Shown piece by piece: positions 44,941 through 53,565 of a DNA stretch of 64,000 nucleotides. The position numbers and the translations under genes were made by a program. Source of the stretch: Lachnospiraceae bacterium Marseille-Q4251 (GTDB taxonomy: Bacteria; Bacillota; Clostridia; Lachnospirales; Lachnospiraceae); NCBI GenBank assembly GCA_018223435.1, contig JAGTTO010000001.1, positions 124,001-188,000 of the forward strand. The letters run 5' to 3'. Numbering within the stretch: the first letter of the stretch is position 1; each line of letters begins with the position of its first letter. Below the pieces are notes generated by a model. That model saw only the letters and a program-made list of their open reading frames with translations. It ran no database searches and was not told the DNA's origin.

Positions 44941-46116
44941 ATGCCTAATTTTGAACCGCTTCAAAATTCCATTCCTATTGCGCCTTTAAAGCTGGCTTCT
45001 CTGGAGGGATGCCGCGATTTCGCGAATCTGGTGGACAAACACCTGAGCGATTTCCGTCACGAAAATCCCAGTCACACCAAAGATTCCATCGCTTACAGAG
45101 GCTATCTGGAGGATTCCTACCTGATCGACTGCTGCTGCCCGCGTTTCGGTTCCGGCGAAGCCAAAGGAATCCTGAAACAATCCGTAAGAGGCGTGGATCT
45201 TTTTATCCTTGCCGATGTGCTGAACTACAGCCTGACTTACACGGTCTGCGGTTACGAAAACCATATGTCTCCGGACAACCACTATCAGGATCTGAAGCGT
45301 ATCATTTCCGCAGCAAACGGAAAAGCGCGCCGTATCAATGTGATCATGCCCTTTCTCTATGAGGGACGCCAGCACAAGCGCAGCAAACGGGAATCTCTCG
45401 ACTGTGCCCTGGCTCTGCAGGAACTGACCCGGATGGGCGTTTCCAACATCATCACCTTCGACGCTCACGACCCCAGAGTCCAGAACTCCATCCCGCTTCA
45501 GGGCTTCGACACCTTCATGCCGACCTACCAGTTCCTGAAAGCGCTGACCAAGTCCGTTCCTGATTTCCGGATCGACAACGAACACCTGATGATCATCAGC
45601 CCGGACGAGGGAGCTATGGGACGCGCCGTTTACTTCGCCAACATCCTCGGCGTGGATATGGGTATGTTCTACAAGAGAAGAGATTACTCCACCGTTGTCA
45701 ACGGCAAAAACCCCATCGTTGCCCACGAGTTCCTGGGTGATTCCGTGGAAGGAAAAGATGTGATCATCATCGACGATATGATCTCCTCCGGCGAGAGTAT
45801 GCTGGACGTTGCCAAACAGCTGAAAGACCGGAAAGCCGGCCGCGTCTTCGTCTGCACCACCTTCGGTCTTTTCACCGACGGCCTGGAGAAATTCGACGAA
45901 TACTACGAGAAAGGCTATATCTCCAAAGTTGTCACCACAAACCTTCACTACAGACGGCCGGAGCTTCTGACCCGTCCGTACTATGAAGAGGCTGATATGA
46001 GCAAGTTCCTGGCCAGCATCATTGATTCCATGAACCATGACGTCTCCATCAACCATGTACAGTCCCCGACAGAGAAGATCCACAAGCTGCTGGCTTCCTA
46101 TCAGCCTGTTAAATAA
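44941..46116 (+). CDS. prs: Ribose-phosphate pyrophosphokinase (PRPP synthetase), long form
   Basis: A 391-residue enzyme that makes PRPP from ribose-5-phosphate and ATP. The PRPP-binding loop is clear (DVIIIDDMISSGESM), as are the PFLYEGRQHKRSKRES region (ATP/flexible loop) and ISPDEGAMGRA. It is about 75 residues longer than the usual bacterial form, with a longer N-terminal part and extra segments, as seen in some clostridial relatives. The ATG is set by GTGGAGGAC; an in-frame ATG 15 bases earlier lies before that site. One of only three clear plus-strand genes in the window. Confidence 0.93.
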   Translation: MPNFEPLQNSIPIAPLKLASLEGCRDFANLVDKHLSDFRHENPSHTKDSIAYRGYLEDSYLIDCCCPRFGSGEAKGILKQSVRGVDLFILADVLNYSLTYTVCGYENHMSPDNHYQDLKRIISAANGKARRINVIMPFLYEGRQHKRSKRESLDCALALQELTRMGVSNIITFDAHDPRVQNSIPLQGFDTFMPTYQFLKALTKSVPDFRIDNEHLMIISPDEGAMGRAVYFANILGVDMGMFYKRRDYSTVVNGKNPIVAHEFLGDSVEGKDVIIIDDMISSGESMLDVAKQLKDRKAGRVFVCTTFGLFTDGLEKFDEYYEKGYISKVVTTNLHYRRPELLTRPYYEEADMSKFLASIIDSMNHDVSINHVQSPTEKIHKLLASYQPVK

Positions 46117-46119
46117 GGA

Positions 46120-46148
46120 TTGATACTTTTCTGCAAAAGTGTTAGTAT
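46120..46148 (+). promoter_or_regulatory. Possible promoter between prs and metY
   Basis: TTGATA (46120-46125), 17-base spacer, TAGTAT (46143-46148). It lies directly after the prs stop codon and immediately before a terminator hairpin, so a metY transcript from here would have to read through that hairpin. Confidence 0.5.
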
Positions 46149-46160
46149 AAAAGTACCTGA

Positions 46161-46201
46161 AATGCTCCCTGTAAGCGTCATCATGCAGGGAGCATTTTCT
46201 G
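46161..46201 (+). terminator. Terminator or attenuator before metY
   Basis: ATGCTCCCTG (46162-46171) pairs perfectly with CAGGGAGCAT (46186-46195), followed by TTTTCTGTG. It ends prs messages and could limit metY expression. Confidence 0.78.
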
Positions 46202-46225
46202 TGTAAATAACAGGAGGAAAATGTG

Positions 46226-47512
46226 ATGAACGAATACAGAATGGGTACAAAATGCGTACAGGCCGGTTACAAACCGGGAAACGGGGAGCCGCGGCAGATC
46301 CCCATCATCCAGTCCACGACTTTCAAATATGATACCAGCGAGGACATGGGAAAACTCTTTGATCTGGAGGCTTCCGGATATTTCTATTCCAGACTCCAGA
46401 ACCCCACCAATGACCATGTGGCAGCCAAGATCGCAGCCATGGAGGGCGGCACGGCAGCCATGCTTACCTCTTCCGGTCAGGCAGCTAATTTTCTGGCTCT
46501 CTTCAATATCTGTGAGTGCGGCGACCATATCGTGGCCTCCTCTTCCATCTACGGCGGAACCTTCAACCTGATTTCCGTCACGATGGCAAAAATGGGAATC
46601 ACCGCAACTTTCGTTTCCCCGGATGCCACCGAGGAAGAACTGAATGCAGCTTTCCGTCCCAACACCAAAGCCATGTTCGGCGAGACCATCGCCAATCCGG
46701 CCCTGACGGTTCTCGATATTGAACTTTTTGCCAAAGTGGCCCATGCTCACGGCGTTCCCCTCATTGTGGATAATACCTTCCCCACTCCCGTAAACTGCCG
46801 TCCCTTTGAGTGGGGCGCTGATATCGTGACCCATTCCACCACCAAATACATGGACGGCCACGGAGCAGCTTTAGGCGGAGCTATTGTGGACCACGGTGTC
46901 TTCGACTGGATGGCCCATGCAGACAAATATCCGGGACTCTGCACACCGGATGAGAGCTATCACGGAATCACCTATGCGGAAAAATTCGGAAAAGAGGGCG
47001 CTTTCATCACCAAATGTACCGCCCAGCTCATGCGCGACTTCGGTTCCATGCAGTCCCCGAATAACGCTTTCATCCTGAATCTGGGTCTGGAATCTCTCCA
47101 TGTCCGTATGCCGAAGCATGTGGAAAACGGCCAGGCGGTAGCCGAGTTCCTGGAGAAACATCCGAAGGTTGCCTATGTAAACTATTCCGGTCTCCCCTCC
47201 AACAAATACTACGAGAGAGCCCAGAAATATCTGCCCAACGGCGGCTGCGGCGTTGTCTCCTTCGGCCTCAAGGGCGGCCGGAAAGCAGCTTCCACCTTCA
47301 TGCAGAACTTAAGACTCGGAGCCATCGAGACTCATGTGGCTGACGCCAGAACCTGCTGTCTGAATCCCGCCACCTCCACGCACCGCCAGATGACCGACGA
47401 ACAGCTCGTCGAGGCAGGCGTTCCCGCAGAGCTGATCCGCATCAGCCTGGGCCTGGAAGACAAAGAGGATCTCATCGCCGATATCTCCAACGCACTGGAC
47501 GCTATCCAGTAA
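46226..47512 (+). CDS. metY: O-acetylhomoserine sulfhydrylase
   Basis: A 428-residue PLP enzyme of the Cys/Met metabolism family that joins O-acetylhomoserine and sulfide to homocysteine. Visible are YSRLQNPTND, the aldimine-stabilising SSSIYGGTFNL, VDNTFPTP and the PLP lysine region VTHSTTKYMDGHG, with the long ALGGAIVDHG loop typical of MetY rather than MetB. Start at the second of two adjacent start codons (GTG-ATG) with AGGAGG upstream. No SAM riboswitch was seen before it. Confidence 0.95.
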   Translation: MNEYRMGTKCVQAGYKPGNGEPRQIPIIQSTTFKYDTSEDMGKLFDLEASGYFYSRLQNPTNDHVAAKIAAMEGGTAAMLTSSGQAANFLALFNICECGDHIVASSSIYGGTFNLISVTMAKMGITATFVSPDATEEELNAAFRPNTKAMFGETIANPALTVLDIELFAKVAHAHGVPLIVDNTFPTPVNCRPFEWGADIVTHSTTKYMDGHGAALGGAIVDHGVFDWMAHADKYPGLCTPDESYHGITYAEKFGKEGAFITKCTAQLMRDFGSMQSPNNAFILNLGLESLHVRMPKHVENGQAVAEFLEKHPKVAYVNYSGLPSNKYYERAQKYLPNGGCGVVSFGLKGGRKAASTFMQNLRLGAIETHVADARTCCLNPATSTHRQMTDEQLVEAGVPAELIRISLGLEDKEDLIADISNALDAIQ

Positions 47513-47563
47513 AAAAATCCGCCGTACAGGGATTTTTCTTTCCCCGTACAGCGGATTTTTTAT
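47513..47563. terminator. Bidirectional terminator between metY and yfiH
   Basis: AAATCCGC-C-GTAC-A-GGG pairs with CCC-C-GTAC-A-GCGGATTT, with A/T runs on both sides. It serves the convergent metY and yfiH transcripts and touches both stop codons. Confidence 0.9.
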
Positions 47564-48411
47564 GCCCGTAAGCCTAAGAAACCGGCCAGATTTCCCCTTT
47601 TTCCGCCGGAAGCCCGGTGGGAAAAGAGAAGCTCCGGATTGCAGGCCGTACAAACATCCGTCACCGTGATATGCTCCGGCAGGATCCCGGCCTCCTCGAA
47701 GATCGACCGGTTAGCCTCCCAGAGATTCAGCTGATAGTGACCATTCTCCTTTCCATAGAAAAGCTTTGGCCAGAGCTCTTCGACGAAGTTTTCCCGGAAA
47801 AGCCCGATGACTTCCTCACTGACCTCGTAGCAATCCTGACAGATGGAAGGTCCCACCGCCGCCAGAATATCCTTCGGGTCGCTTCCAAACTCCCTCGTCA
47901 TCGTCTCCACTGTGACTTTTCCGATCTTGCCCACGGTGCCGCGCCAGCCGGAATGGGAAAGGCCAATGCAATGGCGTACCGGATCCATAAAGAAGAGCGG
48001 CACACAGTCCGCGTAAAAGGTCGCAAGAACCACCTCCGGCTCATTGGTCACAAGACCGTCCACATCCCGGTAACCCACCGGCCGAAGGAGCCCTCTGCCG
48101 CAGTCTTCCTTTCCCACCCGGCGGACATTAGTCGTGTGGGTCTGCATGGAAAAGACCAGATTCTCCTCGGAAAATCCGATGCTCTCCGCCATCCGGCGAA
48201 AATTTTCCTGGACCCGCTCCGGCTCGTCTCCCCGGCTGAAGCTTAAATTCATGCTGGAAAGACAGCCCTCGCTCACACCGCCCAGACGGCTGGAAAAGCC
48301 ATGCACGATTTCCGACAGCTTTTCGAAAGACGGAAACGTAAAATAGGGAACCTCTTTTTCTCCGTGCCAGGTCAGCACTTCTCTCTCTGATTTTCTTCGG
48401 ATTTTCTTCAT
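47560..48411 (-). CDS. YfiH/PgeF-family peptidoglycan-editing or polyphenol-oxidase-like protein
   Basis: A 283-residue protein of the DUF152/'laccase-domain' family. The conserved metal-binding set is visible: QTHTTNV with histidine, ADCVPLFF with cysteine, and HSGWRGT with histidine; QDCYEVSEEV follows. E. coli relatives act as peptidoglycan-editing enzymes or purine nucleosidases rather than true laccases. AAGGAG precedes the ATG. Last gene of the rnhB-yraN group. Confidence 0.9.
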   Translation of the reverse strand: MKKIRRKSEREVLTWHGEKEVPYFTFPSFEKLSEIVHGFSSRLGGVSEGCLSSMNLSFSRGDEPERVQENFRRMAESIGFSEENLVFSMQTHTTNVRRVGKEDCGRGLLRPVGYRDVDGLVTNEPEVVLATFYADCVPLFFMDPVRHCIGLSHSGWRGTVGKIGKVTVETMTREFGSDPKDILAAVGPSICQDCYEVSEEVIGLFRENFVEELWPKLFYGKENGHYQLNLWEANRSIFEEAGILPEHITVTDVCTACNPELLFSHRASGGKRGNLAGFLGLRA

Positions 48412-48424
48412 ATGCGCTCTCCTT

Positions 48425-48778
48425 TTAACTGCCGCAGTCGAAGGCGTTCCGGATCAGCCGGATTCGTTCCTCCTCGATCCCGATCACATCAAACCGGCAG
48501 GGCAGATCTGCTTTCTCCTGATGCATGCAGAGATAATACTCTGCCACCCGGATGATTTTTCTCTGTTTTCCCCGATTCACAGCCTCCAGGGAATCCCCGT
48601 CTTTTAAGGAACTGCGGTATTTCACTTCGATGAACACCAGATAAGCTCCATCCCGGGCAATGAGGTCGATCTCGCCAAAGCGACAGCGGAAATTTGCTTC
48701 CAGAATCCGGTATCCTTTTTTCTTTAAATAAGCGGCGGCCTGCATTTCGTAGGCCGCCCCGATTTTCCGTTTGTTCAA
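48425..48778 (-). CDS. yraN: YraN/UPF0102 endonuclease-fold protein
   Basis: A 117-residue protein with a restriction-endonuclease-like fold pattern: GAAYEMQAAAYLKKKGY, then GEIDLIARDG and the FIEVKYRSS motif with the E-x-K of the active site. The biochemical role is poorly known. It lies after rnhB as in many Firmicutes. A start at MNKRK is the only sensible one; the ribosome site is weak. Confidence 0.9.
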   Translation of the reverse strand: MNKRKIGAAYEMQAAAYLKKKGYRILEANFRCRFGEIDLIARDGAYLVFIEVKYRSSLKDGDSLEAVNRGKQRKIIRVAEYYLCMHQEKADLPCRFDVIGIEEERIRLIRNAFDCGS

Positions 48779-48815
48779 TTATATCCGTCAGGCTCTCCCG
48801 GCCAGTCCCCGCAGA

Positions 48816-49577
48816 CTAGCAGAAATGGGTGATAAAGGTCTTCCGGTGGATAGGGGAAGGACCATATTTCTGAAGAGCCTCGATATGTACCTTGGAACCG
48901 TACCCCTTGTGGGAAGCAAAACCATACTCCGGCATGATCTTGTCATACTCGTACATGAGCCGGTCCCTGGTCACTTTCGCCAGAATACTGGCTGCCGCGA
49001 TGGAAACGCTCTTGGCATCTCCCTTGATGATCGGAACCTGGGGAATCGCAATGCCCGGGATCCGTACGGCGTCGTTGAGAAGAATCCGGGGTGCTCTGGA
49101 AAGTTTGCCCACGGCCTCCCTCATGGCCTCGTAGGTAGCCTGAAGAATGTTGATCTCATCGATCCGGGCAGGGCCTACAATACCAACGGCGGCAGCTACG
49201 GCCTTCTCCATAATCTCATCATAGAGCTCTTCCCTCTTTTTCTCCGAGAGCTTCTTGGAATCGTTGAGTCCCAGAATCTCACAGTCCTTCGGAAGAATCA
49301 CGGCTCCAGCCACCACCGGGCCGGCCAGAGGGCCTCTTCCTGCCTCATCAATGCCGCAGATCAGCTCATACTGGCCCTCGTATTCATGCTCGTACTGACG
49401 CATCGCTTCCAGGCGCTCCCTCTCTTTGTCGAGAGCGTCCAGTTTTTTCTCGTATTTTCCGATCAGATTTCTGACTCCGCTTCTCTCATCCTCCCAGTAT
49501 GCCTCTATCAGCGCCGGAATCTCAGAAAAAGAAGCCGCCTCAAACTCCTTACGGATCTCCGCTATCTTTTTTTCCAT
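48816..49577 (-). CDS. rnhB: Ribonuclease HII
   Basis: A 253-residue enzyme that cuts RNA in RNA-DNA hybrids. The signature [19 protein letters not shown] is intact, and the second set of active-site residues is in LLNDAVRIP and the [21 protein letters not shown] region. About 75 extra residues at the N-terminus, helical and charged, are common in clostridial RnhB. It follows lepB by three bases, so the two are cotranscribed. Confidence 0.95.
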   Translation of the reverse strand: MEKKIAEIRKEFEAASFSEIPALIEAYWEDERSGVRNLIGKYEKKLDALDKERERLEAMRQYEHEYEGQYELICGIDEAGRGPLAGPVVAGAVILPKDCEILGLNDSKKLSEKKREELYDEIMEKAVAAAVGIVGPARIDEINILQATYEAMREAVGKLSRAPRILLNDAVRIPGIAIPQVPIIKGDAKSVSIAAASILAKVTRDRLMYEYDKIMPEYGFASHKGYGSKVHIEALQKYGPSPIHRKTFITHFC

Positions 49578-49580
49578 TCG

Positions 49581-50126
49581 TTATCCTCTCTTCCTGGACA
49601 GAAAGCCAAACTCCGTGAGGGGCCAGACCCGAAAAACGGCTCTTCCCAGGATATCCTCCCGGCGGACGGCTCCCACCTCCGGCTCCCGGCTGTCTATGGA
49701 ATCGTTCCGGTTGTCTCCCAGCACGAAATATTCATCCTCGCCGAGGAGAAACGGCTCTGCCGCCAGGCCCGGATCTTCTATTTTCCCATAGGAATCATCC
49801 CCGGGAAGGCGCTGGCCGTCAATATAGACTTCTCCCTTCCAGATCTCCACCGTCTCCCCGGGAAGACCGATGACCCGCTTGATATAATAGGTATTTTCTT
49901 TATATTTTGGTGGAAAAACCACAATCTCATACCGCTTCGGATCCCGAAATCGGTAACTGATCTTGTCCAGGATCAGATTTTCTTTGTCCTTCAATGTAGG
50001 GGACATGGACATGCCCTCCACCTCCGTGCGTTGCCCCACAAACTCCGTAAAAAACCAGGTCAGGAAAAAGACCAGACAGATACAGGCCAGCGCTCCGAAA
50101 AGCCTCCTCACTCTATGCTTATTCAT
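49581..50126 (-). CDS. lepB: Type I signal peptidase (first copy)
   Basis: A 181-residue membrane protease that cleaves signal peptides of exported proteins. It has one N-terminal membrane helix, the catalytic serine in EGMSMSPTL, the catalytic lysine in YYIKRVIGLPGE, and the later box YFVLGDNRNDSIDSR. Length is typical for Gram-positive SipS-like enzymes. A second, different copy lies on the other side of rbgA in the same operon. Confidence 0.95.
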   Translation of the reverse strand: MNKHRVRRLFGALACICLVFFLTWFFTEFVGQRTEVEGMSMSPTLKDKENLILDKISYRFRDPKRYEIVVFPPKYKENTYYIKRVIGLPGETVEIWKGEVYIDGQRLPGDDSYGKIEDPGLAAEPFLLGEDEYFVLGDNRNDSIDSREPEVGAVRREDILGRAVFRVWPLTEFGFLSRKRG

Positions 50127-50150
50127 ACTCTCCCACCGTTTCCTTGCGGC

Positions 50151-51005
50151 TTACGCCTCTTTTTCTTCCGGCAGCTCCAGTGTCAGTCTTCCCAGACGGC
50201 CGCTGCGGAAATCATCGATGAGGATTCCTGCAGCCTTGCTGTAATCCAGGCCTTTTCCTTTCAGAAGACAACCTCTCTTCTCTGCAATGGCTTCCAGCAT
50301 AGCCAGCGGCGTCCCTTCTTCTTCGATCCCGTAACGCTCTGCCAGAATCCCCTTATATTCGGCAGAAAGGAAGGTGATGAGAGAGATCGCGAGCTCATCG
50401 ATATTCAGGATCTCGTCCCGGATGGAGCCGATGAGGGCCAGTTTCAGGCCCACAGACTGGTCTTCAAATTTCGGCCAGAGGATTCCTGGGGTGTCCAGAA
50501 GCTCTGTGGTCTTATTTAAGCGAATCCACTGTTTTCCCTTGGTGACACCGGGCTTGTTTCCCGTCTTCGTGCAGGCCTTGCCCGCATAGCTGTTAATAAA
50601 GGTGGATTTTCCCACATTGGGGATTCCCACCACCATAGCCCGGACCGGACGGTTTTTGATCCCTCGTTTCAAATCCCGCTCGATTTTTTCCCGGCAGGCT
50701 TCCTTCACAACGCCGTCGATGGCCTTCATTCCCGCGCCGGTCCTGGCGTTCAGTTCCAGCACATAGAACCCTTTCTGCTGGAAATACTCGACCCAGCGGG
50801 CAGTCTTCGCCTTATCCGCCAGATCGCTCTTATTTAAAAGGATCAGCCTCGATTTATTTTTCGCCAGCTCGTCGATATCCGGATTCCGGCTGCTGAACGG
50901 CACTCTGGCATCCACCAGCTCGATGACAAGATCAATGAGCTTGATGTCCTCCTGCATCATCCGTCTGGCCTTGGTCATATGACCGGGGTACCACTGATAA
51001 TTCAT
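50151..51005 (-). CDS. rbgA: Ribosome biogenesis GTPase RbgA (YlqF)
   Basis: A 284-residue GTPase with circularly permuted motifs: LNKSDLAD (G4) precedes GIPNVGKST (G1) and DTPGILWP (G3). The N-terminus MNYQWYPGHMTKARRMM is the family hallmark. It acts late in 50S subunit assembly. The start is set by this hallmark and by GAGAGGAT upstream; a frame to 51071 would run into lepB. It lies in the usual Firmicute order rplS-lepB-rbgA-rnhB. Confidence 0.96.
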   Translation of the reverse strand: MNYQWYPGHMTKARRMMQEDIKLIDLVIELVDARVPFSSRNPDIDELAKNKSRLILLNKSDLADKAKTARWVEYFQQKGFYVLELNARTGAGMKAIDGVVKEACREKIERDLKRGIKNRPVRAMVVGIPNVGKSTFINSYAGKACTKTGNKPGVTKGKQWIRLNKTTELLDTPGILWPKFEDQSVGLKLALIGSIRDEILNIDELAISLITFLSAEYKGILAERYGIEEEGTPLAMLEAIAEKRGCLLKGKGLDYSKAAGILIDDFRSGRLGRLTLELPEEKEA

Positions 51006-51025
51006 GCAATATCCTCTCGTTTCTT

Positions 51026-51571
51026 TTACTTTACTAAACCCATATGGTCGCTCGGGGAAAGAACAAACCATACTTTTCCCTCGATATTTTTGCCGCTGAC
51101 AACGCCCACATCCGCATAACGGCTGTCTTCACTGTTGTTCCGGTTGTCACCCAGCACAAAATACTGATTTGTACCCAGGGTAATTGGCTCCTCCGCGAGC
51201 CCCGCGTCTGTCATTGCCGGGTAATCCTTTTTCTCCAGATAGATCTCTCCATCGATATAGATCATTCCATCCTTGATCTGGATAGTCTCCCCGGGAACTC
51301 CCAGGATCCGTTTGATGGAGGAAGCTCCTTCCCGGTTTCCGTTCAGCTGAAATGCGATCACATCATTCCTTTTGGGATTTCCAAGCTTATATGATAATCC
51401 GTCCAAAAGTACCGCGTCTCCGCCCTCGATGGTCGTACTCATGGACTGACCGATACAGGCTCTCGTCTGTCCAAAGAAATAGACCAGTACAAAGGCGAAC
51501 AGCACGACGATGACGATCTGGAAGACCCAGAGAAAAATCTGCTGGGGAATACTTCGTTTCTTCTTCGCCAT
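51026..51571 (-). CDS. lepB: Type I signal peptidase (second copy)
   Basis: A 181-residue signal peptidase with one membrane helix, catalytic serine in GQSMSTTI, lysine in SSIKRILGVPGE, and the YFVLGDNRNNSEDSR box. It is clearly diverged from the copy 900 bases downstream, so the two may differ in substrates or dose. GAGGGAAC precedes the ATG. A hairpin lies between it and rplS. Confidence 0.95.
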   Translation of the reverse strand: MAKKKRSIPQQIFLWVFQIVIVVLFAFVLVYFFGQTRACIGQSMSTTIEGGDAVLLDGLSYKLGNPKRNDVIAFQLNGNREGASSIKRILGVPGETIQIKDGMIYIDGEIYLEKKDYPAMTDAGLAEEPITLGTNQYFVLGDNRNNSEDSRYADVGVVSGKNIEGKVWFVLSPSDHMGLVK

Positions 51572-51584
51572 AATGTTCCCTCAT

Positions 51585-51620
51585 AACAAACAAGGGACAA
51601 CTACTACTGTAATTGTCCCT
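51585..51620 (-). terminator. Hairpin between rplS and lepB
   Basis: AGGGACAA (51613-51620 arm) pairs with TTGTCCCT (51593-51600) around a 12-base loop, followed on the minus strand by TGTTTGTTATG. It is probably a partial terminator lowering lepB expression relative to rplS. Confidence 0.65.
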
Positions 51621-51630
51621 GGTCCATTTT

Positions 51631-51978
51631 TTATTTTACTAATTCTTTTACCTTTGCGCTCTTGCCGACACGCTGTCTCAGATAATTCAGTTTTGCACGT
51701 CTTACACGACCGCGTCTTACAACTTCAACCTTCTCAACGTTCGGGGAATGTAAAGGCCAGGTCTTCTCAACGCCGATGCCGTTGGAATTCTTACGAACAG
51801 TGAAGGTAGCTCTTACGCTTCCGCCCTGTTTCTTTAAAACAGTACCTTCGAATACCTGGATACGCTCACGGTTTCCCTCTTTGATCTTAGCGTATACCTT
51901 AACGGTATCTCCTACGTTGAACTGGGGTGCATCTTCACGGAGCTGAGCAGCTTCGATGTTTTTGATAATATCGTTCAT
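51631..51978 (-). CDS. rplS: 50S ribosomal protein L19
   Basis: A 115-residue ribosomal protein at the 30S-50S interface. Family landmarks are [26 protein letters not shown], the [22 protein letters not shown] stretch and RRAKLNYLR. The start at MNDII is supported by AAGGAGGAAC; a frame reaching 52035 has no site. It has its own promoter 80 bases upstream, with a leader that might fold, but no known L19 leader motif could be assigned. Confidence 0.98.
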   Translation of the reverse strand: MNDIIKNIEAAQLREDAPQFNVGDTVKVYAKIKEGNRERIQVFEGTVLKKQGGSVRATFTVRKNSNGIGVEKTWPLHSPNVEKVEVVRRGRVRRAKLNYLRQRVGKSAKVKELVK

Positions 51979-52056
51979 TGTGTTCCTCCTTATTATTCGG
52001 ATGTTCTTAATACAATTCTTGTAACAGAGGACCATCTCTTACTCACAACATTTAAT

Positions 52057-52085
52057 ACTTTATCATAACTTTCTGTAAAATGCAA
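52057..52085 (-). promoter_or_regulatory. Promoter of rplS
   Basis: Minus strand TTGCAT (52080-52085), 17-base spacer, TAAAGT (52057-52062). It matches the eno promoter at 27 of 28 bases across -35 and spacer. It lies between a secreted-enzyme gene and rplS. Confidence 0.7.
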
Positions 52086-52098
52086 GCGGTTTTTGCCA

Positions 52099-53556
52099 TT
52101 ATTTTACGCGGCTGAAGAGATGGAAATAGGAACAGTACAGCGTTCCTGTCCGGAGGGTCGCTTCGCTGATCCAGTCGCCGTTGATCGTGGTCGGTCGTTT
52201 GTTGTAAATGGCAGAATCCAGTACGAGGAAACTGTTGTCGCTCTCCCGATACCCGGCGATCGCAATATAATGACCGGGCACCAGAGCCACAGCCGTACCG
52301 CCATTTTTGAGATGCTTCTTTAAAGAAGCCGTGTCATAGATCTTACCATCCCATTTGAAGTGATAGAAAACTCCATTGGTCCGGGCAAAATCGGCATAAA
52401 GTGTATCCGCAGTTCCCTGCATATAGAAATAATGACCGTGGGAATTGGAGTACCGGGCCAGTACGGTCGGATCAATATACTCTCCGTTCAGGGCGTAGAT
52501 CGCATTTACAAAGGATACCACGCCGCAGCCAGAGCTGGAAATGGTCCGTACCGGATTGCCATCACAGTAGGTGTTTCCGCCCCATTTGGGATCATACTGG
52601 GAAAAGACCGTGTTCTTTCTCTCCTCATTCTTCACCGTCGTTTTGGTAAATACCCAGTTCTGAAGCGAGCTGGTCCGGGCATATCTCCGCTCGAAAATTC
52701 CCTTTCCGGAGACAAAGGCGATACCCTTCTGGCTCTTCACCTCACGGAGGGCAAAATAGCGGCCGTATCTTGTGAAGGTCCAGAGTGTCTTGTCTGAAAC
52801 GGCAGCAAGCTTCCCATCCTTAAGGCCCAGATAAAGCTCTGTTCCATAGGGTGAAATGGTATACTGATTATTCTCCACATGCTTCAGTGTATACAGCTGA
52901 TTCTCTTTTCCCGTGGTTTTCCGGAGAAGGGCAGTTCCTTTGGCCGTATCTGCCGTCAGGGAAAAGCGGTTTCTCTCGCGGGCGCGGATTGTGTAGGTGC
53001 CGTCTGCCAGAAGCTGCTCCGTCGTATCCATGGAGAGACGGATTTTTCCATAGTTTGTCTTGGGAATCCAGCCCAGATAATAGCGGCCGTTCAGATAAAA
53101 GGTCATCTGATACCAGGAACCACTCTCTCCCACGGTGGAACCGCCCGTATAAAGCGGTATGGACTGATAATACATGGAAGTCGATTTTGCCTGGTAGAGC
53201 GTCAGATTCTGATTGGCAAAAGACTGTACGGCCTTAAAATCCTGCGTGAAGAAAAAGGTATTTCTCTTTACCCAGCCCTTGATGATCTTCGTTCCCTCTT
53301 TGCAGGTGACGTAGAGAGACTGTTTGGTCTTGTCATACTTCAGAATCGAAAACTCACGGTAAGTCAGCGTCGTGAGCTTCTTCTTTCTCGCCGCGTCGGT
53401 GTAAACAATGGTCTTTCTGGCCCGGGACAGAGGATAACCCATCAGAGGATGGGCCGCCGACATGGCCGCCGGATAAGCGGCCTGAACCCGGGGCTCAAAA
53501 GAAAGAGACAGCGCCAGAAACAACAGCAGAAAACCACAGGTTACTCTCTTTTTCAT
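52099..53556 (-). CDS. Secreted C39-like peptidase-fold protein with SH3-like and trefoil-like repeats
   Basis: A 485-residue exported protein: signal peptide (KKRVTCGFLLLFLALSLSF...VQAAYP), two SH3-like segments (to about residue 165), a Q/W-type region resembling a ricin-type trefoil (DGTYTIRARERNRFSLTADT... LQNWVF), and a C-terminal peptidase_C39_2-like domain. The catalytic cysteine is in SSSGCGVVSFVNAIYAL and the histidine in VPGHYIAIAGY, with LVLDSAI following. It may cleave peptides or bacteriocin-like leaders, or be a cell-wall enzyme; the substrate is unknown. It is placed between trmD and rplS, where such a gene is unusual. Confidence 0.82.
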   Translation of the reverse strand: MKKRVTCGFLLLFLALSLSFEPRVQAAYPAAMSAAHPLMGYPLSRARKTIVYTDAARKKKLTTLTYREFSILKYDKTKQSLYVTCKEGTKIIKGWVKRNTFFFTQDFKAVQSFANQNLTLYQAKSTSMYYQSIPLYTGGSTVGESGSWYQMTFYLNGRYYLGWIPKTNYGKIRLSMDTTEQLLADGTYTIRARERNRFSLTADTAKGTALLRKTTGKENQLYTLKHVENNQYTISPYGTELYLGLKDGKLAAVSDKTLWTFTRYGRYFALREVKSQKGIAFVSGKGIFERRYARTSSLQNWVFTKTTVKNEERKNTVFSQYDPKWGGNTYCDGNPVRTISSSGCGVVSFVNAIYALNGEYIDPTVLARYSNSHGHYFYMQGTADTLYADFARTNGVFYHFKWDGKIYDTASLKKHLKNGGTAVALVPGHYIAIAGYRESDNSFLVLDSAIYNKRPTTINGDWISEATLRTGTLYCSYFHLFSRVK

Positions 53557-53565
53557 ATTCTCTCT

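Noticed and set aside
46117..46225. SAM riboswitch before metY
   Set aside because: The gap holds only a promoter-like element and a simple terminator; it is too short and lacks the S-box core.
51979..52056. L19 leader regulatory RNA before rplS
   Set aside because: The 78-base leader shows no stem pattern I can match with confidence to the known L19 leader family; a covariance-model search would be needed.
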